A DNA stretch of 64,000 nt from Stutzerimonas chloritidismutans AW-1 (GTDB lineage: Bacteria > Pseudomonadota > Gammaproteobacteria > Pseudomonadales > Pseudomonadaceae), in assembly GCF_000495915.1 (NCBI RefSeq), contig NZ_AOFQ01000005.1, positions 114,164 to 178,163 on the forward strand, read 5' to 3'. Positions 17,867-25,922 of this stretch are shown here, in pieces. The notes below the pieces were generated by a model. That model saw nothing but the letters and a program-made list of their open reading frames with translations. It was not told the DNA's origin and did not search any database. The position numbers and the translations under genes are program-made. Every line of letters starts with the position of its first letter. The stretch's first letter is position 1.

Positions 17867-18720
17867 GAGTTGGCCTCCTGCTGGGCGATCTTCGCGCGAT
17901 AGGCGGCGAAGTCGGCGGTGCCGCGAATGTAGGTGTCGATCCAGGCGCTGAACGCCTCGCGGTCACGGGCGATCGGGTCCCAAGCCTGGTAGAAACGGTT
18001 GTCTCGCTCGTAGTAGCCATGCGCGTAGGACGGGTGCGCGCCACCCGGCACCAGGCACACCGCGCTCAGGGCCCAGGTCGGCAGCACGCAGGCGTTCATC
18101 GGCGCCTGGAGGTCATCGACGATCTCTTCGACGGTGACGATGCAGCGCTTGGCTGCCAGGGCGGCTTCCTTCTGCACACCAAGAATGCCCTGGATCAGCA
18201 CGTTGCCTTTGCGATCGGCCTTCTGCGCGTGGATCACGGTGACGTCCGGGCGCACGCTGGGCACGGCCGCCAGCACTTCCCCGGTGAACGGGCAGGTGAC
18301 CGACTTGATCAGCGGATTGACTTTGGGCAGGTCGGAGCCGGCATACGCGCGCAGCACCGCAAACGGCAGGCCGGAGGCACCGGCGACATAGGCATTGGCG
18401 AGGTCGGCGTGGCTGTGCTCCTCGATCTCCAGCGGCTGCGGCCAGCCCTTCTCCACCGCATCACGCAGACGATGCAGCGAGCCGACGCCGGGATTGCCGC
18501 CCCAGGAGAAGATCAGCTTCTTCGCGCAACCGGCACCGATCAGCAGGTCGTAGACCAGGTCCGGTGTCATGCGCACCAGGGTCAGGTCCTTGCGCCCCTG
18601 GCGCACGATTTCATGGGCGGCTGCGGTGGGAATCAGGTGGGTAAAGCCTTCCAGGGCGACGGTGTCGCCATCCTGGAGAAAGCGCTCGACCGCTTCGCGG
18701 AGCGAGAGGAGTTCAGCCAT
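17863..18720 (-). CDS. pcaI: 3-oxoadipate CoA-transferase subunit A
   Basis: A 285-residue CoA-transferase alpha subunit. The N-terminus LREAVERFLQDGDTVALEGFTHLIP and the segment FSWGGNPGVGSLHR mark subunit A, and residues near 160 read VPSVRPDVTVIHAQKADRKGN. It is the first gene of the pcaIJF(D) operon; the upstream 200 bp contain PcaR-type operators. It forms a heterodimer with PcaJ. Confidence 0.94.
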   Translation of the reverse strand: MAELLSLREAVERFLQDGDTVALEGFTHLIPTAAAHEIVRQGRKDLTLVRMTPDLVYDLLIGAGCAKKLIFSWGGNPGVGSLHRLRDAVEKGWPQPLEIEEHSHADLANAYVAGASGLPFAVLRAYAGSDLPKVNPLIKSVTCPFTGEVLAAVPSVRPDVTVIHAQKADRKGNVLIQGILGVQKEAALAAKRCIVTVEEIVDDLQAPMNACVLPTWALSAVCLVPGGAHPSYAHGYYERDNRFYQAWDPIARDREAFSAWIDTYIRGTADFAAYRAKIAQQEANS

Positions 18721-18796
18721 GAGTCGGATCTCGTGTTGTTTTCAGTACGCCAATTGCGTTGTGAAAACGTTAACGGTCCATCCCCAGCCAAACAAT

Positions 18797-18829
18797 CCGA
18801 TAATCGACATACCGTTCGATTATCGAACG
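18797..18829. promoter_or_regulatory. PcaR-type operator pair upstream of pcaI
   Basis: CCGATAATCGAC (18797-18808) and GTTCGATTATCGAACG (18814-18829) share the inverted core CGATAATCG/CGATTATCG; the second is a near-perfect palindrome. The known Pseudomonas PcaR site is similar (GTTCGATAATCGCAC, recalled). They lie 77-109 bp upstream of the pcaI start, where a beta-ketoadipate-responsive IclR activator would bind. Confidence 0.8.
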
Positions 18830-18922
18830 CATTAGACACCGTATCTGCGTGATGAACGACGCCGACATCAGCGCGCTGAAGCTAGCCAGAGCACCGTAGT
18901 CGCGAATGCTGCGAGCATCCAA

Positions 18923-19765
18923 TCAATGGAACAGCCGTGTGCTCAATTCACGGCTGGCTTCCAGCAGCACGGGCAGGAATCGGGTCTCCAGCTCCTGACG
19001 CGAGACGCGCCCGGCGTGGGTGCCGACGTTCAGCGCGGCCAGCACCTGGCCGGCGGAATCCTTGAGTGGAACGGCCAACGAACGCAGGCCCATTTCCAGT
19101 TCCTGATCGATGATGACCCAACCCTGCTGGCGAATCTCGGCGATGTTTTCGCGTAGCGCCTCGGGGCTGTGCAAGGTGCGACTGGTCTTTACCTGCAGGT
19201 CGGCTCGCCCCAGGTAGTCGTCGAGCGCCGCGTCGTCCAGCGCCGCCAGCAGGATGCGGCCCATCGACGTGCAATAGGCAGGCAGCCGACTGCCCACCGA
19301 CAGATCCACCGAGATGAGCCGCTGAGGGGTGGCCGAGCGCGCCACATAGAGCACCTCATCACCCTCCAGCGTCGCCATCGAACAGGCCTCGTGAAGCTGC
19401 TCGCTGAGGCGGTCGAGAATCGGCTGCGCGGTAACTGCCAGCGGCGTGGACGACAGATAGGCGTGGCCGAGGGTCAGCACCTTGGGCAACAGCGAATAGG
19501 TGCGCCCGTCGGTGGTGACGTAGCCAAGTTTCATCAGGGTATGCAGGCAGCGGCGCACCGCGGCGCGGGGGATCTCTGTGCGGTGGCTGATCTGCGCGAT
19601 GGTCAGGTGGCGCTTCCGCTCCTGGAACGCATGAATCACAGCCAACCCGCGCGCCAGCGAAGTCATGAAGTTAGGATCGCCGGTTAGCGCCTCGATGCGT
19701 TTGGCGGGGGACGCGACGATGGGCGGCGCCATCGGTGGCTGGAGAACTCGTGATTCATCGGTCAT
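18923..19765 (-). CDS. pcaR: IclR-family activator of the beta-ketoadipate pathway
   Basis: A 280-residue IclR protein with N-terminal wHTH (LTIAQISHRTEIPRAAVRRCLHTLMKLGYV) and a C-terminal effector domain (STPLAVTAQPILDRLSEQLHEACSMATLEGDEVLYVARS). This is very like PcaR/PobR-type regulators. The ATG at 19765 is favoured because the 33 residues upstream are not PcaR-like and would overlap the operator. It is upstream of pcaI on the same strand but 200 bp away, with its own operator. It is expected to activate pcaIJFD with beta-ketoadipate and to repress itself. Confidence 0.92.
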   Translation of the reverse strand: MTDESRVLQPPMAPPIVASPAKRIEALTGDPNFMTSLARGLAVIHAFQERKRHLTIAQISHRTEIPRAAVRRCLHTLMKLGYVTTDGRTYSLLPKVLTLGHAYLSSTPLAVTAQPILDRLSEQLHEACSMATLEGDEVLYVARSATPQRLISVDLSVGSRLPAYCTSMGRILLAALDDAALDDYLGRADLQVKTSRTLHSPEALRENIAEIRQQGWVIIDQELEMGLRSLAVPLKDSAGQVLAALNVGTHAGRVSRQELETRFLPVLLEASRELSTRLFH

Positions 19766-19792
19766 GCAGGACACCCCGGACGCTGACATCGG

Positions 19793-19824
19793 GGCGATTA
19801 TCGGCTCATCGACCGATAATCGCC
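19793..19824. promoter_or_regulatory. PcaR-type operator upstream of pcaR
   Basis: Perfect 12-bp inverted repeat GGCGATTATCGG / CCGATAATCGCC separated by 8 bp, 28-59 bp upstream of the pcaR start. Same core as the sites before pcaI, indicating autoregulation. Confidence 0.8.
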
Positions 19825-20067
19825 AGCGTCGCACCCAGAGCATCCGGCATGTCAGAAATACCACCCCGTAGCGCGCATCGACACCGCGGTCGAGAGCGCA
19901 TTGACTCTAGCGTTGCGTAAGAAGATCGGTGGCGGGAAGCGACGGCGAAGATACCAACCCCACTGCAAGGGAATGCGGCGGGAGATTACGTGGCGGCATG
20001 CTACGGCGTAAGGAGGAAGTCAGAGCGAGTCAGGCCACGGCTCATCGTCGGCGGCAACGCCACGCCA

Positions 20068-20436
20068 CTACCACTCGCGGCGACGATCGCGATGCTGCTG
20101 GGATCTAGCCGGCTGGTAGCTCCTTTGTTGAACAGGGTGGCGCACCGCGTTCTGCTTGTTATGACGGTCGCCGCCTTGGCTGTAGTGCCGGGAAGGATGG
20201 TCATTACGCTTGCCTCGATGCTGCTCGTAGCGTTCTTGTCGAACCACCACCGGTGGAGCATGGCGGGAATAACCGGAACGGTCGTACTGGTAATGGCGAC
20301 TTGGATAGGCGTCGTACCGATACTCTCGATAATCACTGTGGTAATGAGACCGGTGATAACCGTGGCCGGTGTACTCATGCACGGTACAGCCGCTCAGCAG
20401 GAACACCCCGAGAAACAACACGAGAAGACGTGACAT
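20068..20436 (-). CDS. His/Tyr/Arg-rich small lipoprotein, function unknown
   Basis: From the ATG at 20436 a 122-residue protein begins MSRLLVLFLGVFLLSGC, a clear lipoprotein signal with the lipid-modified Cys at about residue 17. The mature part is low-complexity, rich in His, Tyr, Arg and Gln (YHRSHYHSDYREYRYDAYPS), with no recognisable fold. Charge and His content could suit metal or polyanion binding at the envelope, but that is a guess. It resembles in style the Tyr/Arg-rich exported protein at 60212-60619. A hairpin at 20452-20478 separates it from the truncated gene upstream. Confidence 0.75.
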   Translation of the reverse strand: MSRLLVLFLGVFLLSGCTVHEYTGHGYHRSHYHSDYREYRYDAYPSRHYQYDRSGYSRHAPPVVVRQERYEQHRGKRNDHPSRHYSQGGDRHNKQNAVRHPVQQRSYQPARSQQHRDRRREW

Positions 20437-20451
20437 AGATGACTCCAGAGA

Positions 20452-20478
20452 CAGGCAAGGCCTCATCGGCCTTGCCTG
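20452..20478 (-). terminator. Strong hairpin, probable terminator after the truncated small gene
   Basis: Perfect 11-bp stem CAGGCAAGGCC / GGCCTTGCCTG with a 5-base loop, lying between the small minus-strand gene fragment (ends 20505) and the lipoprotein gene start. Confidence 0.65.
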
Positions 20479-20504
20479 AGCGTGACCAGCCGGCGCCTGG
20501 CGCG

Positions 20505-20594
20505 TCAGCAGTTACCCTTCTTGGCCTGGCCTGGTGGACAGTGTGGAGGCCCGCCGCCGCCATCACCGATATCAATGCCGATGGTGCTGTTCAT
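20505..20594 (-). pseudogene. 3' remnant of a small exported-protein gene (C-terminus GGPPHCPPGQAKKGNC)
   Basis: The 29 codons read MNSTIGIDIGDGGGGPPH followed by CPPGQAKKGNC and a stop. The Gly-rich, Cys-containing tail looks like the end of small secreted Pseudomonas proteins, but the signal peptide expected upstream is absent. At its 5' boundary (about 20594) the sequence changes to the coding sequence of a truncated plus-strand gene. Both genes appear to have lost their 5' ends in one deletion. Without a homologue search this could also be a genuine tiny ORF. Confidence 0.5.
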
Positions 20595-20778
20595 GGGCGG
20601 TAGCCGCTACGAGCCCACCGATCCACCGGGCCTCAAGGAAGCGCTCGAAGCGCTTCAGGGCATGCCTGCGGGTGGCGCGCTGCTGTTGGCAATCGGGGTC
20701 GGCCTGCTGGCCTTCGCTGTGTACAGCTTCGCCGAAGCACGCTGGCGGCGGATCGACTTGTCGGAAGTGACGAATTGA
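20593..20778 (+). pseudogene. 3' remnant of a DUF1206 membrane protein gene
   Basis: The frame encodes YEPTDPPGLKEALEALQG, then MPAGGALLLAIGVGLLAFA and VYSFAEARWRRI. This matches the last repeat of DUF1206 proteins: a short acidic loop, one transmembrane helix, then Y-x-F-x-EARYRRI. Full DUF1206 proteins have about 270 residues and three such repeats, so four-fifths of the gene is missing. It starts exactly where the opposing truncated gene ends. A GC-rich hairpin follows at 20780-20809. Confidence 0.7.
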
Positions 20779-20779
20779 A

Positions 20780-20809
20780 GCCCGGACAGCCTCGACGGAG
20801 AGGCCGGGC
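20780..20809 (+). terminator. GC-rich hairpin after the DUF1206 remnant
   Basis: GCCCGG (20780-20785) pairs with CCGGGC (20804-20809); no clear T run, so termination is uncertain. Confidence 0.4.
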
Positions 20810-20903
20810 AGTGGCAAATATCGATATGGGGCGGAACGGTTAGAACCGGGATACTGGATCCAACCGCAGGTCGAGCCGCCATGCTCGACCTGCGCTGTGC
20901 AGA

Positions 20904-22388
20904 TCAGCCGGCGTGGTAGTCCGCGTCGGCTTCTTCGAAGCGCTTGACGATACTCGGGGCGGGTTCGGCGCCCATCTTGCTCACGACATAGATGGCGATG
21001 CTGGCGAGGATGAAACCGGGGATGATTTCGTACAGGCCCAGACCGATGAACTCCTTCCACACCACCACAGTGACCGCACCGACCAGCATGCCAACCAAGG
21101 CACCGTTACGGGTCATGCGCTTCCACAGCAGCGAGATCAGCACCACCGGCCCGAACGCCGCGCCGAAGCCCGCCCAGGCGTAGGACACCAGGCCCAGCAC
21201 CTTGCTGTCGGGGTTGGAGGCGATGCCGATGGCGATCAGTGCGATCAACAGCACCATGCCGCGGCCGACCCAGACCAGTTCGGTCTGCGAGGCATTTTTG
21301 CGCAGCATCGCCTTGTAGAAGTCCTGGGTCAGCGCGCTGGAGCTGACCAGCAGCTGGGCACTGAGGGTGCTCATCACCGCCGCCAGCACGCCGGAGAGGA
21401 TGATGCCCGCAACCCAGGGGTTGAACAGGATCTTCACCAGCTCCATGAATACCCGCTCGCCGTTCTGGCTGACCGCACCGGCCTGCTCCGGATGATCAGC
21501 GAAGTAGGCGATGCCGAGGAAGCCCACCGCGACCGCGCCGGCCAGGGTCAGGATCATCCAGGTCATGCCGATGCGGCGGGCGTTGGGGATGGTCTTGATC
21601 GAGTCGGCGGCCATAAAGCGCACCAGAATGTGTGGTTGGCCGAAATAGCCCAGGCCCCACGCCAGCAGCGAAATGACGGCGACGAAGGACAGCCCGCGGA
21701 ACATGTCGAAGTTGGCCGGGTTCTGCGCTTCGATAGTGGCCATCGCGGTGCCCATGTCGCCGAGGGCGAGAATGACGAACACCGGGGTGATCAGCAGCGC
21801 GAAGATCATCAGCGTGGCCTGTACGGTGTCGGTCCAGCTCACCGCCAGGAAGCCGCCGATGAACACGTAGAGAATGGTCGCCGCTGCACCGACCCACAGC
21901 GCGTACTCGTAGGGCATGCCGAAGGTGGACTCGAACAGTCGCGCACCGGCCACCACGCCCGAGGCGCAGTAGATGGTGAAGAACACCAGAATCACCAGCG
22001 CGGAGAAGATCCGCAGCATGCGGCTCTCGTCTTCGAAGCGATGCGAGAAATAATCCGGCAAGGTCAGGGCGTTGTGGTTGTGCTCGGTGTGTACCCGCAG
22101 CCGGCCGGCGACGAACAGCCAGTTCAGCCAGGCGCCGACGATCAGGCCAATGGCGATCCAGCTTTCCGAGAGACCGGCGACGAAGATCGCACCGGGCAAG
22201 CCCATCAGCAGCCAGCCGCTCATGTCCGAGGCGCCGGCCGACAGCGCCGTGACGAAGCTGCCGAGGCTGCGACCGCCGAGGATGTAGTCGGAAAAGTTCT
22301 TGGTGGCGCGGTAGGCGATGAAACCGATCAGGATCATCGCCGCGATGTAGACCACGAAAGTGATCAGAGTGGGTGTGCTGACGTTCAT
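20904..22388 (-). CDS. putP: Sodium/proline symporter (first full-length copy)
   Basis: A 494-residue SSS-family transporter beginning MNVSTPTLITFVVYIAAMILIG, with 13 predicted helices, FVTALSAGASDMSGWLLMGLPGA near residues 50-70 and the typical C-terminal helix. PutP imports L-proline with Na+. It is nearly identical to the second copy at 26278-27762 (for example STFGMPYEYALWV here against SSFGVPYEYALWI there). The ATG at 22388 begins at the conserved N-terminus; a longer frame exists but is unsupported. It is separated from the putA-linked copy by the zinc receptor gene and a recombination mosaic. Confidence 0.93.
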   Translation of the reverse strand: MNVSTPTLITFVVYIAAMILIGFIAYRATKNFSDYILGGRSLGSFVTALSAGASDMSGWLLMGLPGAIFVAGLSESWIAIGLIVGAWLNWLFVAGRLRVHTEHNHNALTLPDYFSHRFEDESRMLRIFSALVILVFFTIYCASGVVAGARLFESTFGMPYEYALWVGAAATILYVFIGGFLAVSWTDTVQATLMIFALLITPVFVILALGDMGTAMATIEAQNPANFDMFRGLSFVAVISLLAWGLGYFGQPHILVRFMAADSIKTIPNARRIGMTWMILTLAGAVAVGFLGIAYFADHPEQAGAVSQNGERVFMELVKILFNPWVAGIILSGVLAAVMSTLSAQLLVSSSALTQDFYKAMLRKNASQTELVWVGRGMVLLIALIAIGIASNPDSKVLGLVSYAWAGFGAAFGPVVLISLLWKRMTRNGALVGMLVGAVTVVVWKEFIGLGLYEIIPGFILASIAIYVVSKMGAEPAPSIVKRFEEADADYHAG

Positions 22389-22892
22389 GGGACTTGTTTT
22401 CCTTGTTGGTCCTGACGTTCCATCGCCAGCGCGGACAACGACCGCCACCCGCAACGGAACAATCGAGGGGCGCAAGGATAGCGCGTCATCCGCGTACTTG
22501 CGCGTGACCGCGAGGTTTTGCCTGCCGGAATGGACGGGGCCGGCAGTAGCTGCCAGCCCTCGTCAGTGTTGCAAGGCAACTGTCCGCCTCAGAACGCCAG
22601 GCGCACGCCTACCGTCAGATTGCGCCCAGGCAGCAGCACCTCATCCTTGATGAAGGAGGTGTGCTGACGGGCCTTTTCGTCCAGCAGGTTGTTGGCCTTG
22701 AGGTAGAGCAGGTAATCGGTCTGGTTCAGCGAGCCGCTATAACCGAGGCTGGCGCCCAGCATGTTGTAGCCATCGGTTTCACTTTCGTAGTCGGCCAGCT
22801 CGTCCTGGCGCTGCACGCGATAGAACTCCAGCTGGCCGTTGAGCGCCGGGGTGAAGCTCTGGTCCACCCGCACACCCAGGCGATCGGCGGGG
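22105..22892. repeat. 788-bp direct repeat, copy A (putP 5' end to zinc-receptor 3' end)
   Basis: Appears identical to 23190-23977 (offset 1085 bp) over the first third of putP, its upstream region and the last 100 codons of the TonB receptor. Divergence begins abruptly on both sides (22104 and 22893). Confidence 0.9.
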
Positions 22893-23473
22893 GTAAGCGG
22901 CGCCTGCACGGTGTCGGTCCAACTGACGGCCAGGAAGCCACCGATAAACACATAGAGGATGGTCGCCGCGGCGCCGATCCACAGTGCGTATTCGTACGGA
23001 ACGCCGAAGCTGCTCTCGAACAGCCGTGCGCCGGCGACCACGCCCGAGGCGCAGTAGATGGTGAAGAACACCAGGATCACCAGCGCGGAGAAGATCCGCA
23101 GCATGCGGCTCTCGTCCTCGAAGCGGTGCGAGAAGTAATCCGGCAACGTCAGCGCGTTGTGGTTGTGCTCGGTGTGCACGCGCAGGCGCCCGGCGACGAA
23201 CAGCCAGTTCAGCCAGGCGCCGACGATCAGGCCAATGGCGATCCAGCTTTCCGAGAGACCGGCGACGAAGATCGCACCGGGCAAGCCCATCAGCAGCCAG
23301 CCGCTCATGTCCGAGGCGCCGGCCGACAGCGCCGTGACGAAGCTGCCGAGGCTGCGACCGCCGAGGATGTAGTCGGAAAAGTTCTTGGTGGCGCGGTAGG
23401 CGATGAAACCGATCAGGATCATCGCCGCGATGTAGACCACGAAAGTGATCAGAGTGGGTGTGCTGACGTTCAT
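22589..23473 (-). pseudogene. In-frame chimera: PutP N-terminus fused to TonB-receptor C-terminus
   Basis: From ATG 23473 the 294-residue frame encodes PutP residues 1-191 (through GGFLAVSWTDTVQA). After a short junction (PLTP) it switches to the last 100 residues of the receptor (ADRLGVRVDQSF ... VGVRLAF). The PutP part is itself mosaic: 22901-23254 follows the putA-linked copy (27190-27543), while the start follows the first copy. A protein with half a symporter and a beta-barrel tail cannot fold usefully. It is either a recombination scar or an assembly error. The frame being open across the junction is notable. Confidence 0.85.
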
Positions 23474-23977
23474 GGGACTTGTTTTCCTTGTTGGTCCTGA
23501 CGTTCCATCGCCAGCGCGGACAACGACCGCCACCCGCAACGGAACAATCGAGGGGCGCAAGGATAGCGCGTCATCCGCGTACTTGCGCGTGACCGCGAGG
23601 TTTTGCCTGCCGGAATGGACGGGGCCGGCAGTAGCTGCCAGCCCTCGTCAGTGTTGCAAGGCAACTGTCCGCCTCAGAACGCCAGGCGCACGCCTACCGT
23701 CAGATTGCGCCCAGGCAGCAGCACCTCATCCTTGATGAAGGAGGTGTGCTGACGGGCCTTTTCGTCCAGCAGGTTGTTGGCCTTGAGGTAGAGCAGGTAA
23801 TCGGTCTGGTTCAGCGAGCCGCTATAACCGAGGCTGGCGCCCAGCATGTTGTAGCCATCGGTTTCACTTTCGTAGTCGGCCAGCTCGTCCTGGCGCTGCA
23901 CGCGATAGAACTCCAGCTGGCCGTTGAGCGCCGGGGTGAAGCTCTGGTCCACCCGCACACCCAGGCGATCGGCGGGG
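23190..23977. repeat. 788-bp direct repeat, copy B
   Basis: Partner of 22105-22892. It contains the 5' end of the chimera, the intergenic region and the 3' end of the intact receptor gene. Confidence 0.9.
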
Positions 23978-25695
23978 ATACGCGGCAGGTCGCCGCCGCC
24001 GTCGCGCAGCTTGCCACGCACGTGGTCGCCGAAGAGGGTGAAGGCGGTGGCGTCGGTGACCTGGAAGCGCACCTCCCCTTCCGCCCCGGTGAGCACGGCG
24101 TCCTGCTGGCGGTATTCGATCTCGCGGTAGCCGCCACCGATGTCGTTGCCGGTGTCGGCGGCATAGATGAAGTCATCCACCTCGTTGCGGAAAACGCTGA
24201 GGCTGAAGGTCGTGCGGCCGGCGAACTTGCGCAGGGTGATTTCGGCGTTGTGCGAGGTTTCTTCTTCAAGATCGACATTGCCCAGCTCAACGGTGCGGGT
24301 CGCCGCATGTGGGCCGCTGGCGTAGAGCTCCTCAGCACTGGGCAGGCGCTGCGAGCGCGTCAGCGAGAAGCCCAGCGAGTACTGCGGCGCGAAGGTCCAG
24401 ACCGCACCGGCGGACATCGAGGTGCCGCTGTGATCGGTATCCGGACGGCCATCGGCATCGATGTCCTGCCATTCGTGGCGAAGGCCGAGTTCGTAGCGCC
24501 AGGCGCCGGCGGTGTATTCCTCGAGCAGGAACAGGCCGTGGTTGCGGGTCAGCGTCTGCGGCACGTAGGCCTCTTCGCCGAGGGCTTCGAAGTCGCGACG
24601 CAGCGTCTGCGCGCCGACCACACCGCGCCAGCCGAACAGTGGCTGATGGGTCAGCTCCAGGCGTGCGTCGGTGGCATCGTTGTTGAAGCGGGTGCCCACT
24701 TCCCCGCCTTCGATTTCCTTGTGCTGATAGTCGCTGTGGCCGATGCGCAGCCGCGCAAGCTCGAATCCCTGCAGCGGATCGCTCAGCTCGCCACGCAGAT
24801 CCCAGCGCTTCTGGCGCATGTCGACATAAGGTACGCTGCCATGTTCGTCATGATCATGGTCGTCGTCATCGTCGTGATCATCATGGCCGCCGCAATGCCA
24901 GTCGCTGCCGTGGGTGTGGCAATCGGCGTGCTCATGGGCCAGCAGCCCGTAGCGGTTGTTCTGCTCACCGTAGGCGGCGCCGATGTAACCGCGCTCGCCA
25001 ATGAAGCTGGCGCCGAGATTGAAGCTGTCGGTGTCGTTGTAGGAACCTTCCTGCTTGTCCGGCGAACCGGGGATTTCATAAGGGTCGGCCTGGCGCTTAG
25101 TGCCTTCGGCGCGCACGGCGAAGTTGCCGCTGCCAGCGGTGATGCCGAACACCCCTGACCCTTCGTTGGCGACGCTGTTGGTGCGCAGCTCCAGCTCGCC
25201 TTCGTAGCCCTTCTCCGGCACGCGGGTGGGGATCTTCTTGTCGATCACGTTGACCACGCCGCCGATTGCGCCGCCGCCGTAGAGCAGGGTTGCCGGACCC
25301 TTGAGGACCTCGATGCGCTCGGCCAGTAGCGGCTCGCTGGTCACCGCGTGGTCGGGGCTGATGGTCGAGGCATCGAGCAGCTCCACTCCATCGCTCAGCA
25401 CCTTGACCCGTGCGCCATCCAGCCCGCGAATCACCGGGCGCGCCGCACCGGCGCCAAAGCTGCTGGAGCGTACGCCAGGCAGGCTTTCCAGCGTTTCACC
25501 CAGCGTTGCCTCGCGACGCAGCACCAGTTCATCTCCCTCCATCACGGCAGCCGGCGTGGTCATCTCATGGCTCTGCTTGGCCAGGCCGCTGGCGCTGACC
25601 ACGACGGATTGCAGTTCGACCGGCTCGGCGGCCCAGGCAGCCGGAACCAGGGCCAGGCTGATCGCCCAGGCCAGGGGATGACGCTTCAGTTTCAT
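23674..25695 (-). CDS. znuD: TonB-dependent zinc receptor (ZnuD-like)
   Basis: A 673-residue product with signal peptide MKLKRHPLAWAISLALVPAAWAA, a plug domain (ATLGETLESLPGVRSSSFG, LKGPATLLYGGGAIGGVVNVI) and a 22-strand barrel ending VGVRLAF. A loop near residues 255-285 is extremely His/Asp-rich (HEHADCHTHGSDWHCGG then HDDHDDDDDHDHDEH), as in zinc receptors of the ZnuD/PA0781 class. A Zur-like box lies about 100 bp upstream. It would import Zn2+ across the outer membrane under zinc starvation. The 3' 300 bp are duplicated in the mosaic next to it. Start chosen at the signal peptide. Confidence 0.9.
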   Translation of the reverse strand: MKLKRHPLAWAISLALVPAAWAAEPVELQSVVVSASGLAKQSHEMTTPAAVMEGDELVLRREATLGETLESLPGVRSSSFGAGAARPVIRGLDGARVKVLSDGVELLDASTISPDHAVTSEPLLAERIEVLKGPATLLYGGGAIGGVVNVIDKKIPTRVPEKGYEGELELRTNSVANEGSGVFGITAGSGNFAVRAEGTKRQADPYEIPGSPDKQEGSYNDTDSFNLGASFIGERGYIGAAYGEQNNRYGLLAHEHADCHTHGSDWHCGGHDDHDDDDDHDHDEHGSVPYVDMRQKRWDLRGELSDPLQGFELARLRIGHSDYQHKEIEGGEVGTRFNNDATDARLELTHQPLFGWRGVVGAQTLRRDFEALGEEAYVPQTLTRNHGLFLLEEYTAGAWRYELGLRHEWQDIDADGRPDTDHSGTSMSAGAVWTFAPQYSLGFSLTRSQRLPSAEELYASGPHAATRTVELGNVDLEEETSHNAEITLRKFAGRTTFSLSVFRNEVDDFIYAADTGNDIGGGYREIEYRQQDAVLTGAEGEVRFQVTDATAFTLFGDHVRGKLRDGGGDLPRIPADRLGVRVDQSFTPALNGQLEFYRVQRQDELADYESETDGYNMLGASLGYSGSLNQTDYLLYLKANNLLDEKARQHTSFIKDEVLLPGRNLTVGVRLAF

Positions 25696-25788
25696 GTGAC
25701 TCTCCAGACAGTGGCGGTTGCCTTCCGAGGCAACCGAAGACGGCTGTGCGCCGGCATCCGGTAGCGGAGCCAGCTTCGCGGGGCGAGA

Positions 25789-25812
25789 ATATAACATGTT
25801 ATATCGTAACAT
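25789..25812. promoter_or_regulatory. Zur-like box upstream of the zinc receptor
   Basis: Two overlapping palindromes: ATATAACATGTTATAT (25789-25804, perfect) and TGTTATATCGTAACA (25797-25811), the latter matching the Zur core TGTTATA-N2-ATAACA with one change. It sits in an AT-rich island between the receptor and the divergent DUF3203 gene and could control both. Confidence 0.8.
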
Positions 25813-25922
25813 TTAACCCTGTTTTTCCAGTAACAGGTACAACGGATGCACCCTGTTCGTGGTCGACATGGAAACGCCGGGCGAACCGCGCGCGGCTTTT
25901 GCACCGCTTCGGGAGATAGATC

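Noticed and set aside
23811..24338. Long open frames on both strands across the TonB receptor, PutP and PutA genes
   Set aside because: They are antisense or shifted readings of high-GC genes with clear families; composition is Arg/Ser/Gly-biased and no ribosome sites or motifs support them.
24860..24930. Short GAT/CAT-rich tract (ATCATGGTCGTC...) as a microsatellite or CRISPR-like repeat
   Set aside because: It encodes the His/Asp loop of the zinc receptor; codons vary and there is no spacer structure. No CRISPR array was seen anywhere in the window.
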